NCBI RefSeq assembly: GCF_900215295.1
Contig: NZ_OCMF01000002.1
Coordinates: forward strand, 620,001-684,000
DNA from: Salinimicrobium sediminis
Lineage (GTDB): Bacteria > Bacteroidota > Bacteroidia > Flavobacteriales > Flavobacteriaceae
Reading direction: 5' to 3'
DNA length: 64,000 nt
Shown: positions 37,971 through 46,009 of the stretch, piece by piece
Layout: each line of letters begins with the position of its first letter
Numbering within the stretch: position 1 is the stretch's first letter
Program-made: the position numbers and the translations under genes
Notes under the pieces: model-generated
Told to the model about the DNA's origin: nothing
The model's database searches: none
What the model saw: the letters and a program-made list of their open reading frames with translations, nothing else

Positions 37971-38362
37971 CCCAGCTTTTCCAGAACGTACTGCGGACAT
38001 TTGATAGGTTTGTTCCTGGCAATGTCCATAAAGATGAGTGTAGTTTCAGCTTCTGTAAGTAGTTCATCGTGTTGATTAAAGATCTCATACTCAAACTCGA
38101 TCCTTACCCCGGGTTTACCTTTCAGAGTTGTTTCAATTCTTAGATCATCATCGAACTTAGCAGATTTTTTAAATCGGAGTTTTAGTTCATAAACAGGAAG
38201 CATCACCCCCTCCTCTTCCATCTTTTTATATGAAATACCAATGTTGGCAAGCCAATCTATACGGGCGATCTCAAGATATTGTGCATAATTACCGTGATAG
38301 ACAACACCCATTTGATCTGTCTCGGCATATCGAACTTTAACATTGGTTAAGTGGCTTTTCAT
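37964..38362 (-). CDS. Acyl-CoA thioesterase, 4HBT hotdog fold
   Basis: 132 residues, one hotdog domain. VRYAETDQMGVVYHGNYAQYLEIARIDWL (given as VRYAETDQMGVVYHG and NYAQYLEIAR) carries the catalytic Asp and the Tyr/His of the YbgC/4-hydroxybenzoyl-CoA thioesterase group. In proteobacteria YbgC sits with Tol-Pal; no such link here. It converges on the IMPACT gene with a 7-base overlap and is divergent from dnaA across 168 bases. Confidence 0.9.
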   Translation of the reverse strand: MKSHLTNVKVRYAETDQMGVVYHGNYAQYLEIARIDWLANIGISYKKMEEEGVMLPVYELKLRFKKSAKFDDDLRIETTLKGKPGVRIEFEYEIFNQHDELLTEAETTLIFMDIARNKPIKCPQYVLEKLGY

Positions 38363-38530
38363 GTTTTTTTTTGGTGATTATTTGATTGGGTTTTGTACTT
38401 TCACAGATGAACGAAGTATGCTAAAATTTTTGTTAAAATTCAAGTACAAAAAGGTTTTTTTTTCAGATAATTTGTTCACATATTTGTTGCTCTAATCAAC
38501 CCGGGAGAAAGAAATTTTTCTCTTTTTCTT

Positions 38531-40003
38531 ATGGAAGTCACAACTAACGAAATTATTAAAAATTTAGAATCCGGAATGTCAGAAACTGCGCAATCAGTTT
38601 GGAATAGCTGTCTAGCTTTCATTAAAGATAATATTACTCCCCAGGCATATAAAACCTGGTTTGAACCTATACAAGCAGTTAAACTTTCGGACAAAGCTTT
38701 AAGCATTCAGGTACCCTCAAAATTCTTCTATGAGTGGCTTGAGGAACATTATGTTAAACTTCTTAAAGTTTCGTTAAATAGAGTTCTTGGGGAACAGGCA
38801 AAATTAGTCTATGTCATTAGGATGGAAAACACCTATGGTAATAAACAACCTTTCACCGAAAAGATACCCAGTACGAATAGATCCAATGTCGCTTCCCAGG
38901 AAGTTGATGTGCCAATAAAGAATAAAAATCCGGAGCTTAAAAATCCGTTTATCATCCCCGGGATAAGAAATGTAAAGATCGAATCCCAGTTAAATCCCAA
39001 TTATAACTTCGATAATTTCCTTGAAGGAGATTCGAACAGGTTAGCGCGCTCAGCAGGATTAGCTGTAGCCAACAAGCCGGGAGAAACTTCTTTCAACCCT
39101 TTGCTGATCTTCGGGGGAGTAGGATTAGGGAAAACCCACCTGGCGCATTCGATAGGGATCGAGATCAAAGACAAGTATCCTGAAAAGACGGTTCTTTATA
39201 TTTCTGCAGAAAAATTTACTCAGCAGTATATCGAATCTGTAAAAAAGAACAACAGGAATGATTTTATTCATTTCTACCAGATCATTGATGTGCTCATAGT
39301 TGATGACATCCAACTGCTTTCGGGAAAAGCAGGAACTCAGGATGTGTTCTTTCATATTTTTAATCATCTGCACCAGAACAGAAAACAGGTGATCCTTACC
39401 AGTGACAAGGCGCCGGTAGATATGCAGGATATCGAACAGAGATTGCTCTCCAGGTTTAAATGGGGCCTTTCTGCCGAACTGCAACATCCTGATACTGAAA
39501 CCCGCGTATCTATCATCAAAAGCAAGTTATACCGCGACGGTGTTGACATGCCCGAGGAGATAGTGGAGTTCCTTGCCAATAACATTAAAACGAACATCAG
39601 GGAGCTTGAGGGGGCGATCATTTCTTTAATTGCTCATTCTTCCTTTAACAAGAAGGATATTACCCTTGACCTGGCTAAGAAGATCGTAGATAATTACGTC
39701 AAGAATACCAAACGTGAAGTTTCCATAGACTACATTCAGAAGATCGTAAGTGAATATTTCCAGATGGATGTGGAAACGCTCCAGTCAAAAACCAGGAAAC
39801 GTCATATTGTACAGGCCCGCCAACTGGCGATGTTCTTCGCAAAGAAATTTACTAAAGCCTCTTTGGCGAGCATAGGTTCCCAAATTGGTAAGAGAGACCA
39901 TGCAACGGTTCTTCACGCCTGTAAGACTGTGGACAACCTCGCTTCAACCGATAAGCAATTCATGAAGTTTGTTGAGGACATCAACAAAAAACTGACCCTT
40001 TAG
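38531..40003 (+). CDS. dnaA: Chromosomal replication initiator DnaA
   Basis: 490 residues, full length. Domain I is at about 14-100 (WNSCLAFIKDNITPQAYKTW). Domain III is an AAA+ ATPase: Walker A GGVGLGKTHLAHS, Walker B LIVDDIQLLSGK, sensor LTSDKAP and box VII LLSRFKWGL. Domain IV binds DnaA boxes (ASLASIGSQIGKRDHATVLH). It opens unwinding at oriC. The 168 bases upstream hold no convincing cluster of TTATCCACA-type boxes, so the origin is probably not here. The phosphatase gene follows 2 bases later. Confidence 0.98.
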   Translation: MEVTTNEIIKNLESGMSETAQSVWNSCLAFIKDNITPQAYKTWFEPIQAVKLSDKALSIQVPSKFFYEWLEEHYVKLLKVSLNRVLGEQAKLVYVIRMENTYGNKQPFTEKIPSTNRSNVASQEVDVPIKNKNPELKNPFIIPGIRNVKIESQLNPNYNFDNFLEGDSNRLARSAGLAVANKPGETSFNPLLIFGGVGLGKTHLAHSIGIEIKDKYPEKTVLYISAEKFTQQYIESVKKNNRNDFIHFYQIIDVLIVDDIQLLSGKAGTQDVFFHIFNHLHQNRKQVILTSDKAPVDMQDIEQRLLSRFKWGLSAELQHPDTETRVSIIKSKLYRDGVDMPEEIVEFLANNIKTNIRELEGAIISLIAHSSFNKKDITLDLAKKIVDNYVKNTKREVSIDYIQKIVSEYFQMDVETLQSKTRKRHIVQARQLAMFFAKKFTKASLASIGSQIGKRDHATVLHACKTVDNLASTDKQFMKFVEDINKKLTL

Positions 40004-40005
40004 AT

Positions 40006-40461
40006 ATGAAAACCCGGATCCTGATGGTGTGTCTTGGCAATATTTGCAGGTCACCCCTGGCCGAAGGCATTCTCAAATCAAAAGTAGATCCCAATAAAAT
40101 TTTTGTGGATTCTGCCGGAACCAGCAATTATCACGTGGACGATTCTCCCGATCCCCGATCTATTGCTATTGCAAGAGAGAAGGACCTGGATATCACTTCC
40201 CAACGCGGGAGACAATTTTCTGTTAAGGATTTTGACAATTTTGACAGGATCTATGTGATGGATATGTCAAACTACCACGATGTGATTTCCCTTGCGAGAA
40301 GCGAAGAGGACAGGAAAAAAGTTTCCCTTATCCTCAACGAGATCTTTCCGGAAGAGAACGTGGAAGTTCCCGATCCTTATCATGGCGGTACAGATGGGTT
40401 TACAAAAGTCTATGAAATGCTTGATGAAGCCTGCGAGGTAATAGCTCAAAAACACCAATAA
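40006..40461 (+). CDS. Low-molecular-weight protein-tyrosine phosphatase
   Basis: 151 residues. The P-loop CLGNICRSPLAEG holds the nucleophilic Cys in the CX5RS pattern, and the general-acid Asp is in VPDPYHGG near the C-terminus. Such enzymes often dephosphorylate tyrosine kinases of capsule synthesis, or arginine-phosphorylated proteins in other phyla; the target here is unknown. It follows dnaA by two bases and is followed directly by the RsmI-like gene, an order I recall as common in Flavobacteriia. Confidence 0.94.
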   Translation: MKTRILMVCLGNICRSPLAEGILKSKVDPNKIFVDSAGTSNYHVDDSPDPRSIAIAREKDLDITSQRGRQFSVKDFDNFDRIYVMDMSNYHDVISLARSEEDRKKVSLILNEIFPEENVEVPDPYHGGTDGFTKVYEMLDEACEVIAQKHQ

Positions 40462-41190
40462 TTGAATAATCCTTTCGCTTACTCCGGAAAATTATATTTA
40501 CTACCTACTACCTTGGGAGATAATGACCCGATGGAAGTTTTACCCGCGAGTGTTCAACAGAAGGTTCAGCGGCTGGAAATTTTTATTGCTGAAAATGAAA
40601 AGACCGCCCGTCGCGCTATCAAAAAACTGGTGCCTGAAAAGTCCCAACCTTCACTTAAATTTTTTCTTCTCAATAAACATACAGATCCCGCAGAGATTCC
40701 CTCATTTTTGAATGCCTGTAAAGAAGGTGAAGATATTGGCCTTTTAAGCGAAGCAGGTTGTCCCGGGGTAGCCGATCCAGGAGCCGAAGTGGTAAAGATA
40801 GCCCACAGGGAAAGAATTCAGGTGGTGCCTATGGTTGGCCCTTCCTCTATTTTACTTGCAATGATGGCTTCAGGAATGAACGGACAAAATTTTGCTTTTA
40901 ACGGCTATCTCCCAATTGACAAGGCAGCCAGAAAAAGCGAGATCAGAAATCTCGAAAAACTTTCAGTAGAAAAGAATCAGGCGCAGTCTTTTATTGAAAC
41001 TCCTTACCGGAACAACAAAATGCTGGAGGATCTGATTCAGATCTTAAATCCTTCCACAAGAATTTGTGTTGCCTGTGATCTTACCCTTGGTACAGAATTT
41101 ATTTCTACCAGAACAGCTTCAGAATGGGCTAAAACAAAAATGGACCTTCATAAAAGGCCCACTATTTTTATAATACAGAAGGATTACTAA
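40462..41190 (+). CDS. RsmI-like SAM-dependent methyltransferase
   Basis: 242 residues of the tetrapyrrole-methylase fold, start TTG at 40462 directly after the preceding TAA. GKLYLLPTTLGDND replaces the GxLYLVxTPIGNLxD start of true RsmI, and IGLLSEAGCPGVADPGAEVV and VVPMVGPSSILLAMMASGMN match the SAM site. Bacteroidota carry this as a second RsmI-like protein, so methylation of C1402 in 16S rRNA is not certain. Its last 23 bases overlap the convergent lysozyme-like gene. Confidence 0.85.
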   Translation: MNNPFAYSGKLYLLPTTLGDNDPMEVLPASVQQKVQRLEIFIAENEKTARRAIKKLVPEKSQPSLKFFLLNKHTDPAEIPSFLNACKEGEDIGLLSEAGCPGVADPGAEVVKIAHRERIQVVPMVGPSSILLAMMASGMNGQNFAFNGYLPIDKAARKSEIRNLEKLSVEKNQAQSFIETPYRNNKMLEDLIQILNPSTRICVACDLTLGTEFISTRTASEWAKTKMDLHKRPTIFIIQKDY

Positions 41191-41842
41191 CCTTCGCCGA
41201 CCTGTCCGGCACTACGAAGGAGGTGTCATATCCCTCAAATTTCTTGAAGTAATGTTTGATCGAAGTTCCAAATCCGTCATTAAAGCTATTGGTCCCGTTG
41301 CTGCGAAGAAATTTCTTTACATTTCCCGGACCGGCAAGATGAGCTGCTGCTAAAATTCCCGACTCGGTGATATTTATACCATTTACAACTTTATTGGTAA
41401 AGCGCTCAATGTCCCTTCTAAGGATCCATTTATTGCGGGCAGCGTTCGCATAAAATGCAGCTTCCTGCAACTCGGGAGAATTTAAGAAAAGATTAGTATC
41501 CCTAATCCCAATCAATTTAAGAGTGCCTCTTCCAAATTGATATTTTCCCATATAACCAAAATCATTGATCACTTTATAATCTCCACCCGACTCCTTGAAG
41601 CCAAGAGCTTCTTTAAAGGCTACATATGATTTCCCTAATTCGGGATATGCGCGTAGGCTGTGATCCATAACCGGAACCTCTGGTGCGGCAGGAACATCGT
41701 AGACCAGTTCCTCATTCACCGCCAAAAACTCATTTAAAACTGCATCTGAAAAATCATTGGCCTTTTTAGTAGAAAAGCCGTATATAAATATAGATGCTCC
41801 TAAAACCGGTAATACTGAAAATTTTGCAATTCTCTTCTTCAT
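41168..41842 (-). CDS. Lysozyme-like (SLT fold) secreted peptidoglycan protein
   Basis: 224 residues. An N-terminal hydrophobic stretch (FSVLPVLGASIFIYGF) acts as signal or anchor. The core has EALGFKESGGDYKVIND with the likely catalytic Glu in FKESGG, followed by GYMGKYQFGRGTL, as in lysozyme-like transglycosylases, and GILAAAHLAGPGNVKKFL. I recall relatives annotated as LysM/peptidoglycan-binding proteins though no LysM motif is visible. A periplasmic cell-wall cutting role is inferred. Its 3' end overlaps the RsmI-like gene by 23 bases. Confidence 0.82.
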   Translation of the reverse strand: MKKRIAKFSVLPVLGASIFIYGFSTKKANDFSDAVLNEFLAVNEELVYDVPAAPEVPVMDHSLRAYPELGKSYVAFKEALGFKESGGDYKVINDFGYMGKYQFGRGTLKLIGIRDTNLFLNSPELQEAAFYANAARNKWILRRDIERFTNKVVNGINITESGILAAAHLAGPGNVKKFLRSNGTNSFNDGFGTSIKHYFKKFEGYDTSFVVPDRSAKVSNPSVL

Positions 41843-41895
41843 CCTTTTTAATTTTACGTTCAGAAAAAGCTGTAAGAATTTTCCAAATCGGCCTG

Positions 41896-41927
41896 CAAAT
41901 GTAAGAATTTTTTTAATAATCTTACAA
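41896..41927 (-). promoter_or_regulatory. Flavobacterial promoter for the lysozyme-like gene
   Basis: On the minus strand TTG (41927-41925) and TACATTTG (41903-41896) are separated by 21 bases, a full -33/-7 match. Transcription would start near 41890, about 48 bases before the ATG. A 7-bp inverted repeat (TGTAAGA/TCTTACA) overlaps the promoter and could be a regulator site. Confidence 0.6.
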
Positions 41928-42037
41928 TCAGGATGTTAAACCCTTCTTAACAACTTTTCGGTTGAATTCGGGATGTTGCATAGAACGTGCCAAAAGAGGT
42001 TTTAGTATTGAAAACTGTGCTATACCGGAAAATAAAA

Positions 42038-43081
42038 CTATCTGTTAATTCTCTGCTCATTGATCCAGCGCACGTATTCTCTCTTGTTTGCATTGTGCTG
42101 GGCCAGAGTTTTAGCGAATTTATGATACCCAAAATTTTTTACATCTGCCACAAAATAAAAGAAATCATGGTTCTCATAATTGAGCACGGCATCTATGGAG
42201 GAGATATCGGGCATAGTGATAGGCCCCGGAGGTAAATCGATATTCTTATAGGTATTGTAAGGCGAATCTATGGTGAGATCTTTATACAGCACCCGTTTTA
42301 TAATAGTATCAAAGTTATTAAGATTATCCTTTAACGCATAGATCACAGTTGGATCTGCTTCAAGTTTCCATCCTTTTTTAATCCGGTTCATGTAAACACC
42401 TGCTACTTTTTTCCTTTCATCCACCTTAGCTGTTTCTTTTTGAACGATGGAAGCAAGGACCATTACTTCATGAGGGCTAAGACCAATTTCTTCAGCTTTT
42501 TTTAATCTTTCCGAAGTCCAGAACCGATTGTATTCTGTTCTCATTCTCTCCCTGAATTCTTCTGCTGAAGTATTCCAGTAAAATTGATATTTATTGGGAA
42601 CATACATTCCCAAAGCATTGTGTTTATTGAATTCATACTGTTTCAAAAAAGCTGAATCTCTCATGACTTTTAACAAGGCTAAACTATCGGCTTCAATTTG
42701 ACCGGCCACTCTGCCGGCAAGATCTTCCAGGCGCTCTTGGTTATTAAAGGTCACCCATACCGGCTCATTGGTACTTCTAAGAGTATTAATAATATCATTA
42801 TTGCTCATGCCTTTCTTCAGGATAAATCTTCCTGCTTTGATATTAGTAACATATCCTTTCTTTTCTGCAACCAGATCAAATTCCTGCCGGTCATCTATAT
42901 ATGGATATAATTCCTCCCTTACATCCTGGTAAGATGCACCTGTAGGGATGTAAACATCAACGGTATCTTCTGAAAAAGCTGTATTAGAAGAGAAAATGAC
43001 ATTGTAAATGTAATAAGAGAAACCTGCCAAACCTACCAGGCCTAAAAGGGCAATTATGACTAATATTTTTTTGATGTACAT
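42038..43081 (-). CDS. mltG: Endolytic transglycosylase MltG
   Basis: 347 residues from the ATG at 43081; the frame extends upstream to 43138, but this start gives a clean membrane anchor (KKILVIIALLGLVGLAGFSY) and a TAATG overlap with the GNAT stop. MltG cleaves nascent glycan strands and ends their growth. The catalytic Glu is in VLASIVQKETAK, and the conserved GWKLEADPTVIYAL, YNTYKNIDLPPGPI and FYFVADVKNFGYHKFAKT stretches are present. It is the last gene of the dapF/GNAT/mltG operon. Confidence 0.95.
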   Translation of the reverse strand: MYIKKILVIIALLGLVGLAGFSYYIYNVIFSSNTAFSEDTVDVYIPTGASYQDVREELYPYIDDRQEFDLVAEKKGYVTNIKAGRFILKKGMSNNDIINTLRSTNEPVWVTFNNQERLEDLAGRVAGQIEADSLALLKVMRDSAFLKQYEFNKHNALGMYVPNKYQFYWNTSAEEFRERMRTEYNRFWTSERLKKAEEIGLSPHEVMVLASIVQKETAKVDERKKVAGVYMNRIKKGWKLEADPTVIYALKDNLNNFDTIIKRVLYKDLTIDSPYNTYKNIDLPPGPITMPDISSIDAVLNYENHDFFYFVADVKNFGYHKFAKTLAQHNANKREYVRWINEQRINR

Positions 43082-43602
43082 TAATTTATAAGTTGATAGG
43101 TGAGTTCTGCTTTGTATTCTCCGTTCACAAGATTCCAATCCTTTTTATTGGCAATAAGCTCAAATCCTGCTTTTTCAAAAAGTATTTTACTGGTAGTGTT
43201 ATCTTCTCCCACGTGTGCATAAACCTGGTGCAGCCCCAGATGGGTAAAGCAATATTTACAGATCAATTCTAAAGCTTCGGTCCCATAGCCTTTTTTTCTG
43301 TTCTTCTCATGAAAAATAACAATTCCCAGGGCTGCTCTACGATTCTTAGGATCAAAATCAAAAATGTCGATAAAGCCAACTGTATCCCCGGCAATAGTAC
43401 AGATTACCAAACGAAGCTGCTTCACCTCATAGATATCCTTATGGGAATTTTCCAGGTATTGCTTTAGAATGTAACGGGAGAAAGGATAGCTTGTGGCACT
43501 TACCTCCCAGAGATCTTCCTTGTTCTCCACCTCGAATAAAAAGTCAAGATCTTCCGGTTCCAGGGCACGCAAATAGACCAATTCTCCTGTTAATGTTAAC
43601 AT
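43081..43602 (-). CDS. GNAT family N-acetyltransferase (RimJ/RimL type)
   Basis: 173 residues. The N-terminus LTGELVYLRALEPEDLDFLF and the acetyl-CoA loop HEKNRKKGYGTEALELICKY, followed by LGLHQVYAHVGEDNTTSKIL and FEKAGFEL, are typical of the RimJ/RimL branch, which acetylates protein N-termini or related amines. The substrate is unknown. It overlaps dapF by 7 bases and mltG by one, between two cell-wall genes, so a role there is possible but only by position. Confidence 0.9.
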   Translation of the reverse strand: MLTLTGELVYLRALEPEDLDFLFEVENKEDLWEVSATSYPFSRYILKQYLENSHKDIYEVKQLRLVICTIAGDTVGFIDIFDFDPKNRRAALGIVIFHEKNRKKGYGTEALELICKYCFTHLGLHQVYAHVGEDNTTSKILFEKAGFELIANKKDWNLVNGEYKAELTYQLIN

Positions 43603-44384
43603 GATATTTCTCCTTTAAAAACTTGTTTTGCAGGTCCTGTAAGCCAGATATCTTTAAAGGTATCTCCTGCCGGAGTAAATTTTACTGAAAGCTCTCCTCC
43701 CGGAGTGCTAAGGTGAACGGTTGATGCTGAAGTTTTACCTGATGCATGTGCAGCCAGGGCCACCGCTGTAACTCCTGTTCCACAGGAAAGAGTTTCATTT
43801 TCCACTCCCCTTTCATAGGTTCGCACCTTAAAAGTAGCTTCATCCACAAAAGTCGCAAAATTTACGTTGGATCCGCCGTGTGGGGCATAAGTTTCTGAAT
43901 ATCTTATGGCGGCACCTTCTTTTTTGACATCCACTTCATCCACATCTTCTGAAAAAATGACATGATGAGGGGAACCTGTATTAAGGAACAGGGCATTTTC
44001 CTTCTTTTCTATTCCTGTCACATCCATCATTTTTAAGCCTACCAGTTCATTCTGAATAACAGCTTCATGAAATCCGTCAATTGCAATAAAAGCCGCTTCT
44101 TCTGAAATAATGCCTAAATATTTCGCAAAGGCTACGAGACATCTGCCACCATTCCCGCACATGCTGCTTTCATTTCCGTCAGAATTAAAATAGACCATTT
44201 TAAAATCATCCCGGGGATCCTCAGAATTTTCCAGCAGGATCAATCCGTCTGCTCCTATACCAAATCTTCTGTCACAGAGAAATTGAATTAGATTGGTATC
44301 ATTTTTGGATAAAACTGAAGTACGATTATCTACCATTATAAAATCGTTCCCGGTTCCCTGATATTTATAAAATGTAAGATTCAT
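43596..44384 (-). CDS. dapF: Diaminopimelate epimerase
   Basis: 262 residues from the ATG at 44384 (the in-frame upstream start at 44405 would add MVPKFHP, not seen in relatives). DapF converts LL- to meso-diaminopimelate for peptidoglycan and lysine. The two catalytic Cys are in SSMCGNGGRC and LSCGTGVTAVAL. FYKYQGTGNDFIMVDN and FGIGADGLILLE complete the fold. It leads the operon with a GNAT gene and mltG. Confidence 0.96.
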   Translation of the reverse strand: MNLTFYKYQGTGNDFIMVDNRTSVLSKNDTNLIQFLCDRRFGIGADGLILLENSEDPRDDFKMVYFNSDGNESSMCGNGGRCLVAFAKYLGIISEEAAFIAIDGFHEAVIQNELVGLKMMDVTGIEKKENALFLNTGSPHHVIFSEDVDEVDVKKEGAAIRYSETYAPHGGSNVNFATFVDEATFKVRTYERGVENETLSCGTGVTAVALAAHASGKTSASTVHLSTPGGELSVKFTPAGDTFKDIWLTGPAKQVFKGEISC

Positions 44385-44517
44385 CGGGTGAAATTTAGGG
44401 ACCAAAGATACAACAAACCTAAAAAAATGGTTGACGATAAAAATTTGATTAAGATCGAATCGTTAATTATTAAACATGGGAATTATAAGTACAATTTTAA
44501 TTAAATCGATACATAAA

Positions 44518-45882
44518 ATGAAGAAAGTTTTCAGCCTAGTTATGATTTCTGTTCTCGGCGGAATCCTCACCCTTGGAGGTTACCTCCTGTTTTTTGATAA
44601 TGATCAAATTTTTGTCCAGGAGAGTCCGGGAATTCCCGCTTATACTCCGGTGAACATGAGCAGTTTGCCTGAGGCTGCTAATGCCGATTTCACCGAAGCC
44701 GCCGGCAAAACAGTAAATGCCGTGGTGCATGTTAAGAACATGGCCATCACCAGAAACCCTTTTTATGGCACCCGTGAAGGAAGAACATTGCAGGGTACCG
44801 GGAGTGGCGTCATTGTTTCGCCAGATGGTTATATTGTCACCAACAACCACGTGATCCAGAACGCCAACCAGTTACAGGTAACCCTGAACAATAACAAAAG
44901 TTATATGGCCGAGGTTATAGGAACAGATCCCAACACCGACATTGCACTTTTAAAGATTGACGCAGAAGACCTGGAATATCTTCCTTTTGGAGATTCAGAT
45001 AATGCAGAGATCGGGGAATGGGTCCTGGCAGTTGGAAATCCATTTAATCTTACCTCCACCGTCACGGCCGGAATAATTTCAGCAAAATCCCGGGATCTAG
45101 GGATGAATAATCATCCTTCTTCTTTTATACAAACAGATGCAGCTATTAATCCAGGAAACAGCGGAGGTGCTTTGGTAAATATTTATGGCGAACTCATAGG
45201 GATCAATACTGCTATCACCTCCCAAACAGGGACCTATGTGGGATATGCATTTGCCGTGCCTTCCAATAATGCCAGGAAAATTGTGGAAGACATCCTTGAA
45301 TTTGGAGATGTACAGCAGGGAATTTTAGGTATTCGTGGAGCCCAGGCTGCAAACCTTCCAAAAGAATTAGAAGTTAAAATTTCTGAAGGGGTTTATGTAT
45401 ACCAGGTGGAAGAAGGAAGTGGTGCAGACAAAGCCGGAATTAAATCTGGAGATATTATTAGAAAAATAGACGATGTGGTAATCAACAAATTCTCAGATCT
45501 TACCGGCTATATAGGTTCTAAGCGTCCCGAAGATGTGGTGAAGGTTCAGGTAATAAGAGATGGAGATAATAAAGTCTTTGATGTAAGGCTTACCAAGTAT
45601 GAAGTATTTCAAATAAAGGAAATAGGTCTTGAAGTGGCCAATGCTACCTCTGCAGAATTGAAACAACGTAATATTTCCAACGGAGTGAAGATCACCCGTG
45701 GCCTTACCCCTCAAATGCAAAATGAACAACTATATGGCACCATCATTATTGCCATTGATAATGAGCCGGTAAAGAATATTGAAGATGTAGAAAGGATCAT
45801 GAATAGCAGGAAAAGCGGAGATCCCATTTCTGTGACTTTTGTAAGTCCGAATGGAGAAAAACAGAAATATGTCTGGAGATAA
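44518..45882 (+). CDS. HtrA/DegP-type periplasmic serine protease with two PDZ domains
   Basis: 454 residues from the ATG at 44518, preferred over 44476 because it begins the membrane/signal segment (KKVFSLVMISVLGGILTLGG). Trypsin-like catalytic triad: His in YIVTNNHVIQ, Asp in DPNTDIALLKID, Ser in INPGNSGGALVN. PDZ1 spans about 285-365 (GVYVYQVEEGSGADKAGI), and a shorter PDZ2 follows to the end. It degrades or refolds damaged envelope proteins. A strong terminator lies 26 bases after the stop. Confidence 0.95.
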   Translation: MKKVFSLVMISVLGGILTLGGYLLFFDNDQIFVQESPGIPAYTPVNMSSLPEAANADFTEAAGKTVNAVVHVKNMAITRNPFYGTREGRTLQGTGSGVIVSPDGYIVTNNHVIQNANQLQVTLNNNKSYMAEVIGTDPNTDIALLKIDAEDLEYLPFGDSDNAEIGEWVLAVGNPFNLTSTVTAGIISAKSRDLGMNNHPSSFIQTDAAINPGNSGGALVNIYGELIGINTAITSQTGTYVGYAFAVPSNNARKIVEDILEFGDVQQGILGIRGAQAANLPKELEVKISEGVYVYQVEEGSGADKAGIKSGDIIRKIDDVVINKFSDLTGYIGSKRPEDVVKVQVIRDGDNKVFDVRLTKYEVFQIKEIGLEVANATSAELKQRNISNGVKITRGLTPQMQNEQLYGTIIIAIDNEPVKNIEDVERIMNSRKSGDPISVTFVSPNGEKQKYVWR

Positions 45883-45907
45883 ATTTTATCATCATCAATA
45901 CAATTTA

Positions 45908-45938
45908 AAATACCTGCAAAACAGCAGGTATTTTTTTT
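45908..45938 (+). terminator. Intrinsic terminator after the HtrA gene
   Basis: AAATACCTGC (45908-45917) pairs with GCAGGTATTT (45924-45933) around a 6-base loop, followed by a run of T to 45938. Confidence 0.9.
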
Positions 45939-45972
45939 GTTAAAACCTCTTTACGAAAACGTTTGAAATATA

Positions 45973-45980
45973 TATTTTTG
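45973..45980 (+). promoter_or_regulatory. -7 box TATTTTTG before gap
   Basis: TATTTTTG matches TAnnTTTG and ends 30 bases before the ATG of gap. Just upstream, CGAAAACGTTTG at 45954-45965 resembles one and a half LacI-type operator half-sites. No -33 TTG at a normal distance is seen. Confidence 0.5.
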
Positions 45981-46009
45981 CCGCAGTTTGTAAAACAACA
46001 ACAATCAAA

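Noticed and set aside
38363-38530. Possible oriC just upstream of dnaA
   Set aside because: No cluster of TTATCCACA-like boxes or AT-rich 13-mers was seen; the region is a normal divergent spacer. A GC-skew plot of the whole genome would decide.
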